Source: an uncultured Bacilli bacterium (GTDB lineage Bacteria; Bacillota_I; Bacilli_A; RF39; UBA660). Taken from it: a stretch of DNA of 35,322 bases. Below are positions 1-8,176 of this stretch, piece after piece. Every line of letters begins with the position of its first letter. Position 1 is the first letter of the stretch. Both the position numbers and the translations under genes were made by a program. The notes below the pieces were generated by a model, which worked only from the letters and a program-made list of their open reading frames with translations, was not told where the DNA came from and made no database searches. The stretch spans positions 1-35,322 of the forward strand of contig CANQNZ010000001.1 in the NCBI GenBank assembly GCA_947625365.1, read 5' to 3'.

Positions 1-1284
1 TATAATGTCGTATTGAATAAAAGTAAAAGCTCTAATCTAGATGATAATCATGTCAAAGTAACAACAGGGGCAGTACCTAAATTACTTTCTAACACAGAAA
101 CTACACCAACTAATACAAGTAGCGGACAAGTACCAAGTGGATATACAGATGGAAATTCAAATATAATAAGTAAAAGTTTTGTAGGACCAAATGAAACAAA
201 GAAAGTAAAGGTAAAAACATGGATGGATAACGCAACAACAACTGCAGAAGGACAAAATAAAACATTTAATTATAAAATCTCGATTGAGACAATAGCTACA
301 AGTCAAACCCCAGAGCTAGAAAGTGTAAATATTTTAGGAAAAAATTATCCAGTAATAGCCGCCACACCAGATTTTACAAAAGGCTTTCCAAATTCATCCA
401 CAACTGATGATGATAAAAAGAACCTAAGCGGACTGTACCAATCATACGATGATGATGGCGATACATATTATTTTAGAGGAGCAGTTGAAGATAATTATGT
501 CGAATTTGCTGGAAAGACTTGGAGGATATTGCGAATAAATGGAGATGGAACAATAAGATTAATACTGAATGAAAATTTAACCGAAACAAAAGCATTTAAT
601 ACAACATATCAAGGATACCAGTATGTTGGCTATACACGAGATAATAGCTCATCTTGTACAAATGCAAACCCATGTAAAAGTACATATAGTTTAAGTAATA
701 ACTCATTTACTATGACACCAGACGGAACACCAAGTGATATAAAAAATTATTTGGAAAATTGGTATCAGGAGAGCTTGGCTCGAACAGAGGTAAATGGAAA
801 AAAAGCTGATGAATATATAACAACTACGACTTTTTGTAATGATACATCATATGGCTCAGGAACTGAGGATACAGGAACACTTTATTATGGAGCATATAAA
901 AGAATAGCAACAAATAAGAAACCAAGCTTGGAATGCCCAGACCCATATAAGAAGGATAATAGTGAATTAAGAACTTATGGAGGAGTATATAAATTAAAAA
1001 TAGGACTTATAAATGGAGACGAATTAAATATGGGAGGGTACTCATGGAGCTCTCCATATGCAACAGCAGAAAACTACTTGAGACATACATCATGGTATTG
1101 GACTCTGTCGCCTCATAATGCTAATACATCTAACGCCTTTGTACTTTTTGCTAGTAGTGTCGGTCGCGTCGACTACAGCTACGTCAATCTTAATGTTGGC
1201 GTCGCCCCAGTTATCAATCTGTCAACTGGTACACTGTCCACTAGCGGAGATGGAACATCTGGTTCGCCATTTAAAATAAATTAG
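1..1284 (+). CDS. Surface-type protein with DGR-like variable C-terminus (5' end outside window)
   Basis: The frame is open from base 1, so the gene begins upstream; the TTG at 13 is unlikely to be the true start. The first ~100 visible residues look like a secreted beta-sandwich segment (KVKVKTWMDNATTT, TasA-like by eye). A middle part carries WRILRINGDGTIRLI, and the end has WTLSPHNA...GVAPVINL followed by a GDGT...PF tail. I associate this C-terminal layout with C-type-lectin-like surface proteins of gut Firmicutes, some of which are targets of diversity-generating retroelements. Codons at 1138-1206 end in C or T in 22 of 23 cases, unlike the rest of the gene, which suits a variable region copied from an AAY-rich template. 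No reverse transcriptase or template repeat is in the window. Function (adhesion or ligand binding) is inference. Confidence 0.7.
   Translation, partial: YNVVLNKSKSSNLDDNHVKVTTGAVPKLLSNTETTPTNTSSGQVPSGYTDGNSNIISKSFVGPNETKKVKVKTWMDNATTTAEGQNKTFNYKISIETIATSQTPELESVNILGKNYPVIAATPDFTKGFPNSSTTDDDKKNLSGLYQSYDDDGDTYYFRGAVEDNYVEFAGKTWRILRINGDGTIRLILNENLTETKAFNTTYQGYQYVGYTRDNSSSCTNANPCKSTYSLSNNSFTMTPDGTPSDIKNYLENWYQESLARTEVNGKKADEYITTTTFCNDTSYGSGTEDTGTLYYGAYKRIATNKKPSLECPDPYKKDNSELRTYGGVYKLKIGLINGDELNMGGYSWSSPYATAENYLRHTSWYWTLSPHNANTSNAFVLFASSVGRVDYSYVNLNVGVAPVINLSTGTLSTSGDGTSGSPFKIN
1093..1240 (+). other. Candidate DGR variable region
   Basis: This segment runs from the WYWTLSP motif to just past PVINL. 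It is enriched in NNC/NNT codons (GTC, CGC, GAC, TAC, AGC) in a gene that otherwise favours A-ending codons. Adenine-directed mutagenesis of AAC/AAT template codons leaves this pattern. The boundaries are approximate because the template repeat is not in the window. Confidence 0.5.
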
Positions 1285-1285
1285 G

Positions 1286-1307
1286 TATAAACGCGAAAGC
1301 GTTTATA
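1286..1307 (+). promoter_or_regulatory. 9-bp stem-loop with GAAA tetraloop after the variable-protein gene
   Basis: A perfect inverted repeat TATAAACGC / GCGTTTATA encloses GAAA, starting 2 nt after the stop codon. A GC-containing stem with a GNRA-type 4-nt loop just downstream of the variable region matches the hairpin/cruciform element described for DGR target recognition. No T-run follows, so it is not an obvious terminator. Confidence 0.55.
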
Positions 1308-1315
1308 TATAGATA

Positions 1316-1386
1316 AGTCAAAGAAACTTTTTATTGTTACACTTCGTTATATAATAAAAATGTATTCCTATTATTATTCTTTGACT
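1316..1386. repeat. 10-bp inverted repeat flanking an AT-rich 51-bp segment
   Basis: AGTCAAAGAA at 1316-1325 is perfectly inverted as TTCTTTGACT at 1377-1386. The interior includes a possible smaller hairpin (TTTTTATT / AATAAAAA). No coding potential was seen. It could be a folded 3' UTR of the upstream gene or a relic of a small inserted element. Confidence 0.4.
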
Positions 1387-1388
1387 GG

Positions 1389-1416
1389 AAAGAGGTAATA
1401 GATTTATCTCTTTTTT
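1389..1416 (+). terminator. Weak intrinsic terminator before nifJ
   Basis: AAAGAG at 1389-1394 pairs with CTCTTT at 1408-1413 and runs into six T residues. The stem is short, so confidence is limited. Confidence 0.4.
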
Positions 1417-1417
1417 A

Positions 1418-1446
1418 GTTAAAAAAATTAATTTAAGTGATATAAT
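1418..1446 (+). promoter_or_regulatory. Putative promoter of nifJ
   Basis: A TATAAT -10 sits at 1441-1446, with a poor -35 (GTTAAA, 1418-1423) 17 bp upstream. Confidence 0.45.
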
Positions 1447-1469
1447 TAAATTAGAATAGGAAGATGAAC

Positions 1470-4400
1470 ATGATAATAAAAGATGGAAATAAAGCAGTAA
1501 GTGATGTGGCCTATTATTTTAGTGAACTAGCAGCTATCTACCCAATTACTCCTTCTTCACCGATGGCTAGTAATGTGGATAATTTAGCTAGTGAGCAGGC
1601 GAAGAATCTTTTTAATGATACGGTTAAGGTAGTGGAAATGCAAAGTGAAGCAGGGGCAGCAGGTAGTTTGCATGGAGCTTTAATTAGCGGGTCTTTAGCT
1701 ACTACTTTTACGTCTAGCCAAGGTCTTTTATTGATGATACCAAATATGTACAAAATCGCCGGCGAAATGTTACCAGCCGTAATTCATGTTGCATCAAGAA
1801 GTATTGCCACGCATGCTTTATCAATTTATGGCGACCATCAGGATATATATGCCACCAGACAGACTGGCTTTTGTATGTTATCATCATCTTCAGTTGAAGA
1901 TAGTCAATATATGGCCGCTGTAGCTCACTTAGCAGCTATTGAAAGTTCGTTACCTTTTTTACATTTTTTTGATGGATTTCGCACAAGTCATGAAATAAAC
2001 AGCATAGAAGAAATAGATTTGGAAAAAATTGGTAAGTTATTCAATAAAGAAAAAGTTAATGAATTTCGTAAACGTATGTTAAATGTCGGAAATAATATTC
2101 AAAAAGGAATGTCTGAGGGAGAAGATATTTATTTTTCTTCTACAGAGGCACGTAATAATAGTTATAGCGCAGTAGCTGGTATAGTAAATAATTATATGCA
2201 AGAGATAAATGCTATTGCTGCTACTAATTATGCGCCTTTTAATTACTATGGTGATGAGCAAGCCACTAATATAATTATAGCCATGGGTAGTGTATGTGAT
2301 ACTATACGTCTTGTGGTTGATAATGAAAATAAAAAGGGTAAAAAATATGGAATGATAGAAGTTCATTTATATCGTCCGTTTAGTGTTGAACATTTAAAAA
2401 ATGTTTTGCCAGAAAGTGTTTGTAATATTGCTGTTTTAGATAGAACTAAAGAGTTTGGGGCTCCCCATGAACCATTATGCTTAGACGTTATCAGCGCTTT
2501 AGGTGACCTTCCTCTTAATATTGTCGGAGGACGTTATGGTCTAGCTAGTAAAAATACGACTCCAGCTGATATTAAAAGTGTCTTTAATATGTTAGAAGGA
2601 CCTTTACAAGATAATTTTACCATTGGTATTAATGATGATGTTACACACTTAAGTTTGAAACCAGTTAGTTATCATTTAGATATGCCCGCTCAAGAAATTA
2701 TTATTTATGGTTATGGTTCAGATGGTATGGTTAGTGCTAGTAAGGATTTACTAAATATTGTTGCTAAGACTAAAGAAAAGTATGTTCAAGGTTATTTTGA
2801 ATATGACTCAAAAAAAAGTGGGGGCGTAACTAAATCTCATTTACGTATTGGTAGTAAACCTTTAAAAGCCCCATTTTATATAAGTAATCCTTTATGTGTT
2901 GTAATAAGTAAAGAAGAATATTTATTTACTTTTGATACTATTTCTAATATTAAAGAAAATGGTTTAGTTATTTTAAATTCATCTTTTGAAGGTGATTTAA
3001 ATGATTATTTACCTGATGCTTTTAAAAAAGTATTAAGTGAAAAAAAAGCACATTTAATTGTCATTGATGCTAATAGTTTAGCTCATAAATATGAGTTAGA
3101 TGGTAAAATAAGCAAGATAATGGAGTTAGTTATTTTAGAAGTTTTAGGAGTTGCAAAAGCTAGTGAATTATTAGAGAAAAATATTATTAAGAAGTTTAAA
3201 ACTAAAGGGGAAGAAATAGTAGAAAGAAATATTAAGGCATTAGAAGAAGTTAAGGCTAATGTTAAGATAATTAAGCAACGCTTTACTTATGATGGTAAAA
3301 CACAAGAAGAAAAACTTAATGTTCGTGATTTAATTAATGCTCGCAGGGCAGATAAGTTAAAGGTAAGTGATTTGCTTGCCTATAAAGATGGAACTTTTAG
3401 TTGTGAAACAAATAATAGTCGTTTGAAAATTTCCAAACGCATTCCTAAATGGTTAAAAGAAAATTGTATCGAATGTGGAATGTGCTCCCTAATTTGTCCG
3501 CATGGTGTTATTAGACCTTTTATAACTGATGATGATAATCCTAAGTTTTTAATCGCTGTCAATGCGGAAAAATGTACGGGATGTGGTTTGTGTATGGAAG
3601 CATGTCCTGGTAAAAATGGAGTAAAAGCTTTAACATGGCAAGCTAATACGCAAAATGGTAAGCCAATTGAAGTGTTATTTGACAAACATGAAAATGTTTC
3701 TAATTTAAATAAATATACGATAAAAGGTAGTCAACTTTTAAAACCACGTTTTGCCTATAGTGGTGCTTGTGCAGGTTGTGGACAAACTGCATATATTAAA
3801 CTTTTGACGCAACTTTTTCAAGATGATTTAATTATTGCTAATGCTACAGGTTGTTCTAGTATTTATGGAGGTAGCGTGCCTGTTACTCCTTATAGTATTC
3901 CGTGGGCTAATAGTTTGTTTGAAGATAATGCGGAATTTGGCTATGGAATGTATTTATCTTATAAAAATTTACGCAAACGAGTAGAGCAGATTATGGAAAA
4001 GACTATGGATAAAGTAGATAGTAAGATAAAAGAAGATTATCATAAATGGTTAGATAATAAAAATGATTATGCTATAACTAGAGCAGTTAAAGAAAGTTTA
4101 GCAAGCAAAAAGATACCTAAAGAATTAAAAGAATTAATTAATTATATTCCTTCTCGTAGTATTTGGTGTATAGGTGGAGATGGTTGGGCATACGATATTG
4201 GCTTTAGTGGTATCGACCATATTTTATCAAGTAATGAAAATATTAATATTTTAGTTTTAGATACCGAAGTTTATTCTAATACAGGTGGGCAAGCCAGTAA
4301 GGCTTCATCTTTGGCTCAAGTCGCTGAATTTGCTGAATTAGGTAAAAAGACCGTGAAAAAAGACTTATTTAAAATAGCTATGTGTTATCCTAATGTCTAT

Positions 4401-4784
4401 GTTGCGAGCATATGTTTAGGAGCCAACCCTATGCAAACTATTAAAGCTTTTAAAGAAGCCTATGAACATCAAGGACCTTCTATTATAATTGCATATGCAC
4501 CATGTGTTGAACAAGGCATTAAAAATGGAATGAAATGTTCTTTAACAGAACAAAAAAAATTAATTGAATGTGGTTATGAAATTTTAATGCGTTATAAAGA
4601 TGATAAATTAATAATAGATAGTAGCACGCCCGATTTTACAAAATATGAAGAGGTTTTACTAGGGGAAGTACGTTTTAAGGCTTTAAAGATAAAAAATAAA
4701 AAACAAGCAGATGAACTACTTGCTTTAAATAAAAAGTACGCTATTAAACGTTATAATTATTATCAAGATTTAGCTAATAAATAA
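1470..4784 (+). CDS. nifJ: Pyruvate:ferredoxin (flavodoxin) oxidoreductase
   Basis: Oxidises pyruvate with CoA to acetyl-CoA and CO2, passing electrons to ferredoxin or flavodoxin; a cytoplasmic enzyme of anaerobic metabolism. All domains of the single-chain enzyme are visible. The N-terminal pyruvate-binding domain has AAIYPITPSSPMA. Two 4Fe-4S motifs (CIECGMC and CTGCGLC, near residues 670-710) are followed by the GACAGCGQ cysteine region of the third cluster, with a partner cysteine in NATGCSS. The C-terminal thiamine-diphosphate site has GGDGWAYDIG and NTGGQ. At about 1,100 residues it is slightly shorter than the usual ~1,170. An ATG also exists at 1464, but the AGGA at 1458-1461 spaces correctly only for 1470. 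Transcribed alone and convergent with the next minus-strand elements. Confidence 0.96.
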   Translation: MIIKDGNKAVSDVAYYFSELAAIYPITPSSPMASNVDNLASEQAKNLFNDTVKVVEMQSEAGAAGSLHGALISGSLATTFTSSQGLLLMIPNMYKIAGEMLPAVIHVASRSIATHALSIYGDHQDIYATRQTGFCMLSSSSVEDSQYMAAVAHLAAIESSLPFLHFFDGFRTSHEINSIEEIDLEKIGKLFNKEKVNEFRKRMLNVGNNIQKGMSEGEDIYFSSTEARNNSYSAVAGIVNNYMQEINAIAATNYAPFNYYGDEQATNIIIAMGSVCDTIRLVVDNENKKGKKYGMIEVHLYRPFSVEHLKNVLPESVCNIAVLDRTKEFGAPHEPLCLDVISALGDLPLNIVGGRYGLASKNTTPADIKSVFNMLEGPLQDNFTIGINDDVTHLSLKPVSYHLDMPAQEIIIYGYGSDGMVSASKDLLNIVAKTKEKYVQGYFEYDSKKSGGVTKSHLRIGSKPLKAPFYISNPLCVVISKEEYLFTFDTISNIKENGLVILNSSFEGDLNDYLPDAFKKVLSEKKAHLIVIDANSLAHKYELDGKISKIMELVILEVLGVAKASELLEKNIIKKFKTKGEEIVERNIKALEEVKANVKIIKQRFTYDGKTQEEKLNVRDLINARRADKLKVSDLLAYKDGTFSCETNNSRLKISKRIPKWLKENCIECGMCSLICPHGVIRPFITDDDNPKFLIAVNAEKCTGCGLCMEACPGKNGVKALTWQANTQNGKPIEVLFDKHENVSNLNKYTIKGSQLLKPRFAYSGACAGCGQTAYIKLLTQLFQDDLIIANATGCSSIYGGSVPVTPYSIPWANSLFEDNAEFGYGMYLSYKNLRKRVEQIMEKTMDKVDSKIKEDYHKWLDNKNDYAITRAVKESLASKKIPKELKELINYIPSRSIWCIGGDGWAYDIGFSGIDHILSSNENINILVLDTEVYSNTGGQASKASSLAQVAEFAELGKKTVKKDLFKIAMCYPNVYVASICLGANPMQTIKAFKEAYEHQGPSIIIAYAPCVEQGIKNGMKCSLTEQKKLIECGYEILMRYKDDKLIIDSSTPDFTKYEEVLLGEVRFKALKIKNKKQADELLALNKKYAIKRYNYYQDLANK

Positions 4785-4879
4785 AAAAGGAAGTTGCCCC
4801 CCTGAAGAGCAACTTCAAAAGAATAAAAAGGGGTTGGCTAGTGTGATACTAGCACCAATTCGCCTTTGGTGAATTGGTG
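4783..4879 (-). ncRNA. Candidate small RNA with own promoter and terminator
   Basis: On the minus strand a near-consensus promoter (TTGACA, 17 bp, TAGTAT; 4914-4886) predicts a start near 4879. The transcript would open with a 9-bp hairpin (CACCAATTC / GAATTGGTG, 9-nt loop) and a 5-bp hairpin (CTAGT / ACTAG). An unpaired C/T-rich stretch with CCAACCCC follows. It would end in an intrinsic terminator (GAAGTTGC / GCAACTTC, 11-nt loop, then C and six T; T-run at 4788-4783). No ORF was seen. The length is about 97 nt. I do not recognise the family. An unpaired C-rich motif is typical of Firmicutes sRNAs that pair with Shine-Dalgarno regions; that role is inference. Confidence 0.6.
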
Positions 4880-4885
4880 ATTAAT

Positions 4886-4914
4886 ATACTAATTGAAAAG
4901 GTGTTTTTTGTCAA
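4886..4914 (-). promoter_or_regulatory. Promoter of the candidate small RNA
   Basis: Read on the minus strand: TTGACA (4914-4909), a 17-bp spacer and TAGTAT (4891-4886). It is among the best -35 boxes of the window and does not point to any protein gene. Confidence 0.65.
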
Positions 4915-4924
4915 CACTTTTTTT
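4901..4924 (+). terminator. Possible terminator of nifJ
   Basis: GTGTT at 4901-4905 pairs with AACAC at 4913-4917, followed by seven T. The stem is short. A nifJ transcript ending here would cover the candidate small RNA in antisense. Confidence 0.4.
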
Positions 4925-4945
4925 AAATTTTTTAAAATTAATTTT

Positions 4946-5368
4946 TTATTTTCGAACTAAATAAGCTTTTCCGGAATTTATTTGGGTAATTAAAGATGAA
5001 ATTAATCCTCTAAGTTCTTCTTTGTTATTAGTTTGATTAATTATTGGATAGCCAGAATATAGCAAAGTATTTAACTCTTCATCTGTTGCTTGCATAGCAG
5101 AATAGATAATAGTTGGTATGTGAACTTCTTTTGCAATTAAACTTTCTACTAATCTTAAACCAATTTTATCATTATAAATATTAGGGTTTGATAAAGATAA
5201 AGAAACATCTAAATCTAAACATATAAAATCATATGTATCATTATCTATGCTTTTTTCAGCATCAACAACATTTTTAACTGTAGTTATATCATGCACTTCA
5301 TTAATATATAAAGTTGATATTATTTCACCAATCTTATAATAACTATCAGAAACGACTAAAGCTTTCAT
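4946..5368 (-). CDS. Stand-alone receiver-like (CheY-fold) protein, degenerate
   Basis: 140 residues with the alpha/beta rhythm of a response-regulator receiver: acidic start (ALVVSDSY), a phospho-acceptor-like FICLDLDV, and IIYSAMQ at the Ser/Thr switch position. The conserved Lys-Pro near the end is replaced (YPIINQT), so classical phosphorylation-dependent switching is doubtful. There is no output domain. A ribosome site (AAAGGAGC in minus-strand reading) precedes the ATG. It is divergent from recG across 111 bp with separate promoters. It could bind a partner protein as a pseudo-receiver. The fold is fairly clear by eye; function is unknown. Confidence 0.7.
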   Translation of the reverse strand: MKALVVSDSYYKIGEIISTLYINEVHDITTVKNVVDAEKSIDNDTYDFICLDLDVSLSLSNPNIYNDKIGLRLVESLIAKEVHIPTIIYSAMQATDEELNTLLYSGYPIINQTNNKEELRGLISSLITQINSGKAYLVRK

Positions 5369-5395
5369 AATATAATAGCTCCTTTCAGCTCCAAT

Positions 5396-5424
5396 ATCAT
5401 ACCTTAAAATTTCTAAAAATACAA
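5396..5424 (-). promoter_or_regulatory. Promoter of the receiver-like gene
   Basis: Minus-strand TTGTAT (5424-5419), a 17-bp spacer and TATGAT (5401-5396). Confidence 0.6.
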
Positions 5425-5435
5425 CATAAAATCGT

Positions 5436-5464
5436 TAGACAAATAAATGTTTGTGTTATATAAT
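5436..5464 (+). promoter_or_regulatory. Promoter of recG
   Basis: TAGACA (5436-5441), a 17-bp spacer and TATAAT (5459-5464). The leader to the recG start would be only about 10 nt. Confidence 0.6.
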
Positions 5465-5479
5465 TAAGATGGTGTTAAA

Positions 5480-7468
5480 ATGGAGATAGAAAATTTAAAA
5501 GGAGTAGGTCCTAAAACTTTAGATGCTTTACATAAATTAGAAATCTATAATATTAATGATTTATTATCATATTATCCATTTCGTTATCAAGTTTTAAAAC
5601 CAGAAGTTTTAGATAATAGCGATAATGTAAAGACTATTGTAGGTAAAGTAGAAAGTGCACCTAGAGTTATATTTATTAAAAGAAATTTAAATCGTTTAGC
5701 TTTTCGATTTATAACTGAAGGAAAGATAATAAATGTATCTATTTTTAATCGTGGCTTTTTAAAAGATAAAATTCAAATAGGCTCAGATTTAACTTTGATA
5801 GGTAAATATAATAGTAAAACTAATAACTTTGCAGCTAGTGATATTCGTTTATTTAAATTAGAAGAAACACTGATAGAACCTAAATATCATTTAATTAAAG
5901 AAATGAAATCAAATTTATTTTCTAAATTAATGGGGCAAGCTTTAAATAGTAATGAACCAGTAGTGGATTATATTCCTTTATATTTAAATAAAACTTATAA
6001 ATTTTTATCTAAATGGGAGGCATTAAAAGAAATTCATCATCCTACTAATCTTACCTTGTTAAAAAAAGCTAAACTAAAATTTATATATGAAGAATTATTT
6101 ATATTTATGTTTAAAATAAATTATTTAAAATATAAAAAATCTTTAGAACATGATTTTTTGAAAAGAACGAATAAAGAAAAAGAAGTATTAGATTTTACTA
6201 AGAATTTACCTTTTTCTTTAACTAAAGATCAAGAAAAGGCTACTCAGGATATTTTAAATGATTATATTGCGCCCAAAAGAATGAACCGCTTAGTTTTAGG
6301 TGATGTAGGAAGTGGTAAAACAATTGTAGCTTTTATTGCTATTTATGCTAATTATTTAGATAATTATCAAAGTGTTCTTATGGCGCCAACGGAGATTTTA
6401 GCAAAACAACATTATGAAAATATAATTAAAATAATGGCAAATTATGATATTAAAGTAAAACTTTTAATTGGTAGCATGAAAAAGAAGGAAAAACAGCAAA
6501 TTTTAGAGGAAGTAAAAGAGCAGAAAATTGATGTTTTAATTGGAACCCATGCGGTTTTGAATGAAAATTTGGTTTTTGCTAATTTAGGATTAGTAATAAC
6601 GGATGAACAACATCGTTTTGGAGTTAATCAAAGAAGTAGCTTGCAAAATAAAGGACAAAAAGTTGATGTTATTTATTTAAGTGCAACGCCTATTCCTCGT
6701 ACGTATGCTTTAACTTTATATGGGGATATGGATACTTCTTTAATTAAAAGTAAACCTAAAGGACGCCGGCAAGTTATAACTGATATAAAAAAAGAAAGCG
6801 AGCTTAAAGAAGTATTACAAGCAATTTTAACGCAGATAAAATTAGGACATCAGATTTATGTTGTTGCTCCTTCTATTTTAGATAATGAAGATAATGAACT
6901 GGAAAACGTAAATTCTTTAAAAGAAAAATTTAATCAAGCCTTTAAAGGATTAATTAAAATAGGGGTTTTACATGGGAAGCAAAAACCGGCGGAAAAAGAA
7001 AAGATTATGCAAGATTTTGCAGAAAACAAATATAATATTTTAATCTCCACTACAGTTATTGAAGTAGGTATTGATGTCGCTAATGCGACAATGATGGTAG
7101 TCTTTAATGCGGAGCGTTTTGGCCTTGCTACTTTGCACCAGTTAAGAGGGAGAGTAGGACGAAGCAATTTAGATAGTTATTGCTATTTAATAAGTAATTA
7201 TGAAAAAGAAAGATTGCAAGTATTAAAAGAAAGTAATGATGGTTTTTATATTAGTCAAAAAGATTTTGAATTGCGAGGAGAAGGAGATTTATTTGGTTCT
7301 AAACAAAGTGGAGATATGAGTTTTAAAATTGCTAATTTACAAAGGGATTATAAGATTTTATTGCAAGTAAAAAAGGACTCTTTAGAATATTTACAGGAAT
7401 TATTAAAAGGAAATACGCATAGTTCTTATTACGACCAAATAATTAAGAAAATAGATTTTATTGATTAA
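5480..7468 (+). CDS. recG: ATP-dependent DNA helicase RecG
   Basis: Reverses stalled replication forks and processes Holliday-type branches in recombination repair. The N-terminal wedge/OB domain begins with LKGVGPKTLDALHKL. Superfamily 2 helicase motifs follow: Walker A GDVGSGKT (about residue 274), DEQH box ITDEQHRFGVNQR (about 375), SATPIPRT (about 400), and LRGRVGR near residue 555. The C-terminal RecG region has LRGEGDLFGSKQSG. At 662 residues it is close to the usual ~680. The start follows a weak GGTG ribosome site. It is the first gene of a same-strand run to 11.1 kb. Confidence 0.96.
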   Translation: MEIENLKGVGPKTLDALHKLEIYNINDLLSYYPFRYQVLKPEVLDNSDNVKTIVGKVESAPRVIFIKRNLNRLAFRFITEGKIINVSIFNRGFLKDKIQIGSDLTLIGKYNSKTNNFAASDIRLFKLEETLIEPKYHLIKEMKSNLFSKLMGQALNSNEPVVDYIPLYLNKTYKFLSKWEALKEIHHPTNLTLLKKAKLKFIYEELFIFMFKINYLKYKKSLEHDFLKRTNKEKEVLDFTKNLPFSLTKDQEKATQDILNDYIAPKRMNRLVLGDVGSGKTIVAFIAIYANYLDNYQSVLMAPTEILAKQHYENIIKIMANYDIKVKLLIGSMKKKEKQQILEEVKEQKIDVLIGTHAVLNENLVFANLGLVITDEQHRFGVNQRSSLQNKGQKVDVIYLSATPIPRTYALTLYGDMDTSLIKSKPKGRRQVITDIKKESELKEVLQAILTQIKLGHQIYVVAPSILDNEDNELENVNSLKEKFNQAFKGLIKIGVLHGKQKPAEKEKIMQDFAENKYNILISTTVIEVGIDVANATMMVVFNAERFGLATLHQLRGRVGRSNLDSYCYLISNYEKERLQVLKESNDGFYISQKDFELRGEGDLFGSKQSGDMSFKIANLQRDYKILLQVKKDSLEYLQELLKGNTHSSYYDQIIKKIDFID

Positions 7469-7480
7469 TTGTATTATAAT
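7452..7480 (+). promoter_or_regulatory. Putative promoter after recG
   Basis: TAGATT (7452-7457), a 17-bp spacer and TATAAT (7475-7480), overlapping the recG 3' end and upstream of the membrane-protein gene. Confidence 0.45.
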
Positions 7481-7500
7481 TTAATTAGGGGATGATACTA

Positions 7501-8166
7501 ATGGATAGACGATTAATAAAAAAAGAAGCTTGGGATTTAACTAAAGAGAAGTTTTTAGATTTATGGAAAGTGTTAATTATTAACATGGCTATATCATGTG
7601 CATATATGGTGTTATTTAATTATGGACTTAAGGGAGTAAATGAAAACTTAACATCAGCGCTTGCTATGGTATATAATTTAATAACAATTCCTTTCTCATT
7701 TGGTTTAAATAAATATTTCTTAGCGTGTGCTCGCCGAGAAAAAGCAAGTATTAAAGATTTACTGTATTATTATCGCCATAATATTATTGAGACTATTGTT
7801 TTATCAATGATTTTAAGTTTAGGTTATAATATTGGGTTAATTTTATATATTTTTCCTGCTGTTTTAATGTATTTATTTGTATCAATGTCTGAAAATTGTT
7901 TGATTGATGGAACTAGTAATCCTATTGATGCTTTATCGCAAAGCTGTAAATTAATGAAAGGGTATAAATGGGATTATTTAAATTTTTTAATTAGTTATTT
8001 ATTATGGTTCTTTTTAGGAATTGTAACAATGGGGCTTGCTTTTATTTGGGTATTACCTTATTTTACAATGTCTCAAAAGATTTATTATTTGAAATTAAAA
8101 GAAATAAAGAGTCCAAAAAAGGAAAAGAAGAAAAGTAAGGCTAAATTTAAAAAGACTGAAAAATAA
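7501..8166 (+). CDS. DUF975-like integral membrane protein
   Basis: 221 residues with an N-terminal RRLIKKEAWDLTKEK helix, four to five hydrophobic segments, and an SQSCKLMKGYKWDYL motif followed by LLWFFLGIVTMGLAFIWVLP and a PYFTMSQ segment. This order resembles DUF975 family membrane proteins of unknown function. The C-terminus is a Lys-rich cytoplasmic tail. An ATG at 7492 directly abuts the AGGGG ribosome site, so the ATG at 7501, 9 nt from it, is preferred. No activity can be assigned. Confidence 0.75.
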   Translation: MDRRLIKKEAWDLTKEKFLDLWKVLIINMAISCAYMVLFNYGLKGVNENLTSALAMVYNLITIPFSFGLNKYFLACARREKASIKDLLYYYRHNIIETIVLSMILSLGYNIGLILYIFPAVLMYLFVSMSENCLIDGTSNPIDALSQSCKLMKGYKWDYLNFLISYLLWFFLGIVTMGLAFIWVLPYFTMSQKIYYLKLKEIKSPKKEKKKSKAKFKKTEK

Positions 8167-8176
8167 TAGGAAGTAT

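Noticed and set aside
1..1463. DGR reverse transcriptase or template repeat in the window
   Set aside because: No reverse transcriptase motif and no second copy of the variable segment were found on either strand; they would have to lie elsewhere.
4786..4930. Riboswitch or attenuator on the plus strand after nifJ
   Set aside because: Alternative pairings exist, but no plus-strand gene follows. The minus-strand reading with consensus promoter and T-tailed terminator explains the structure better.
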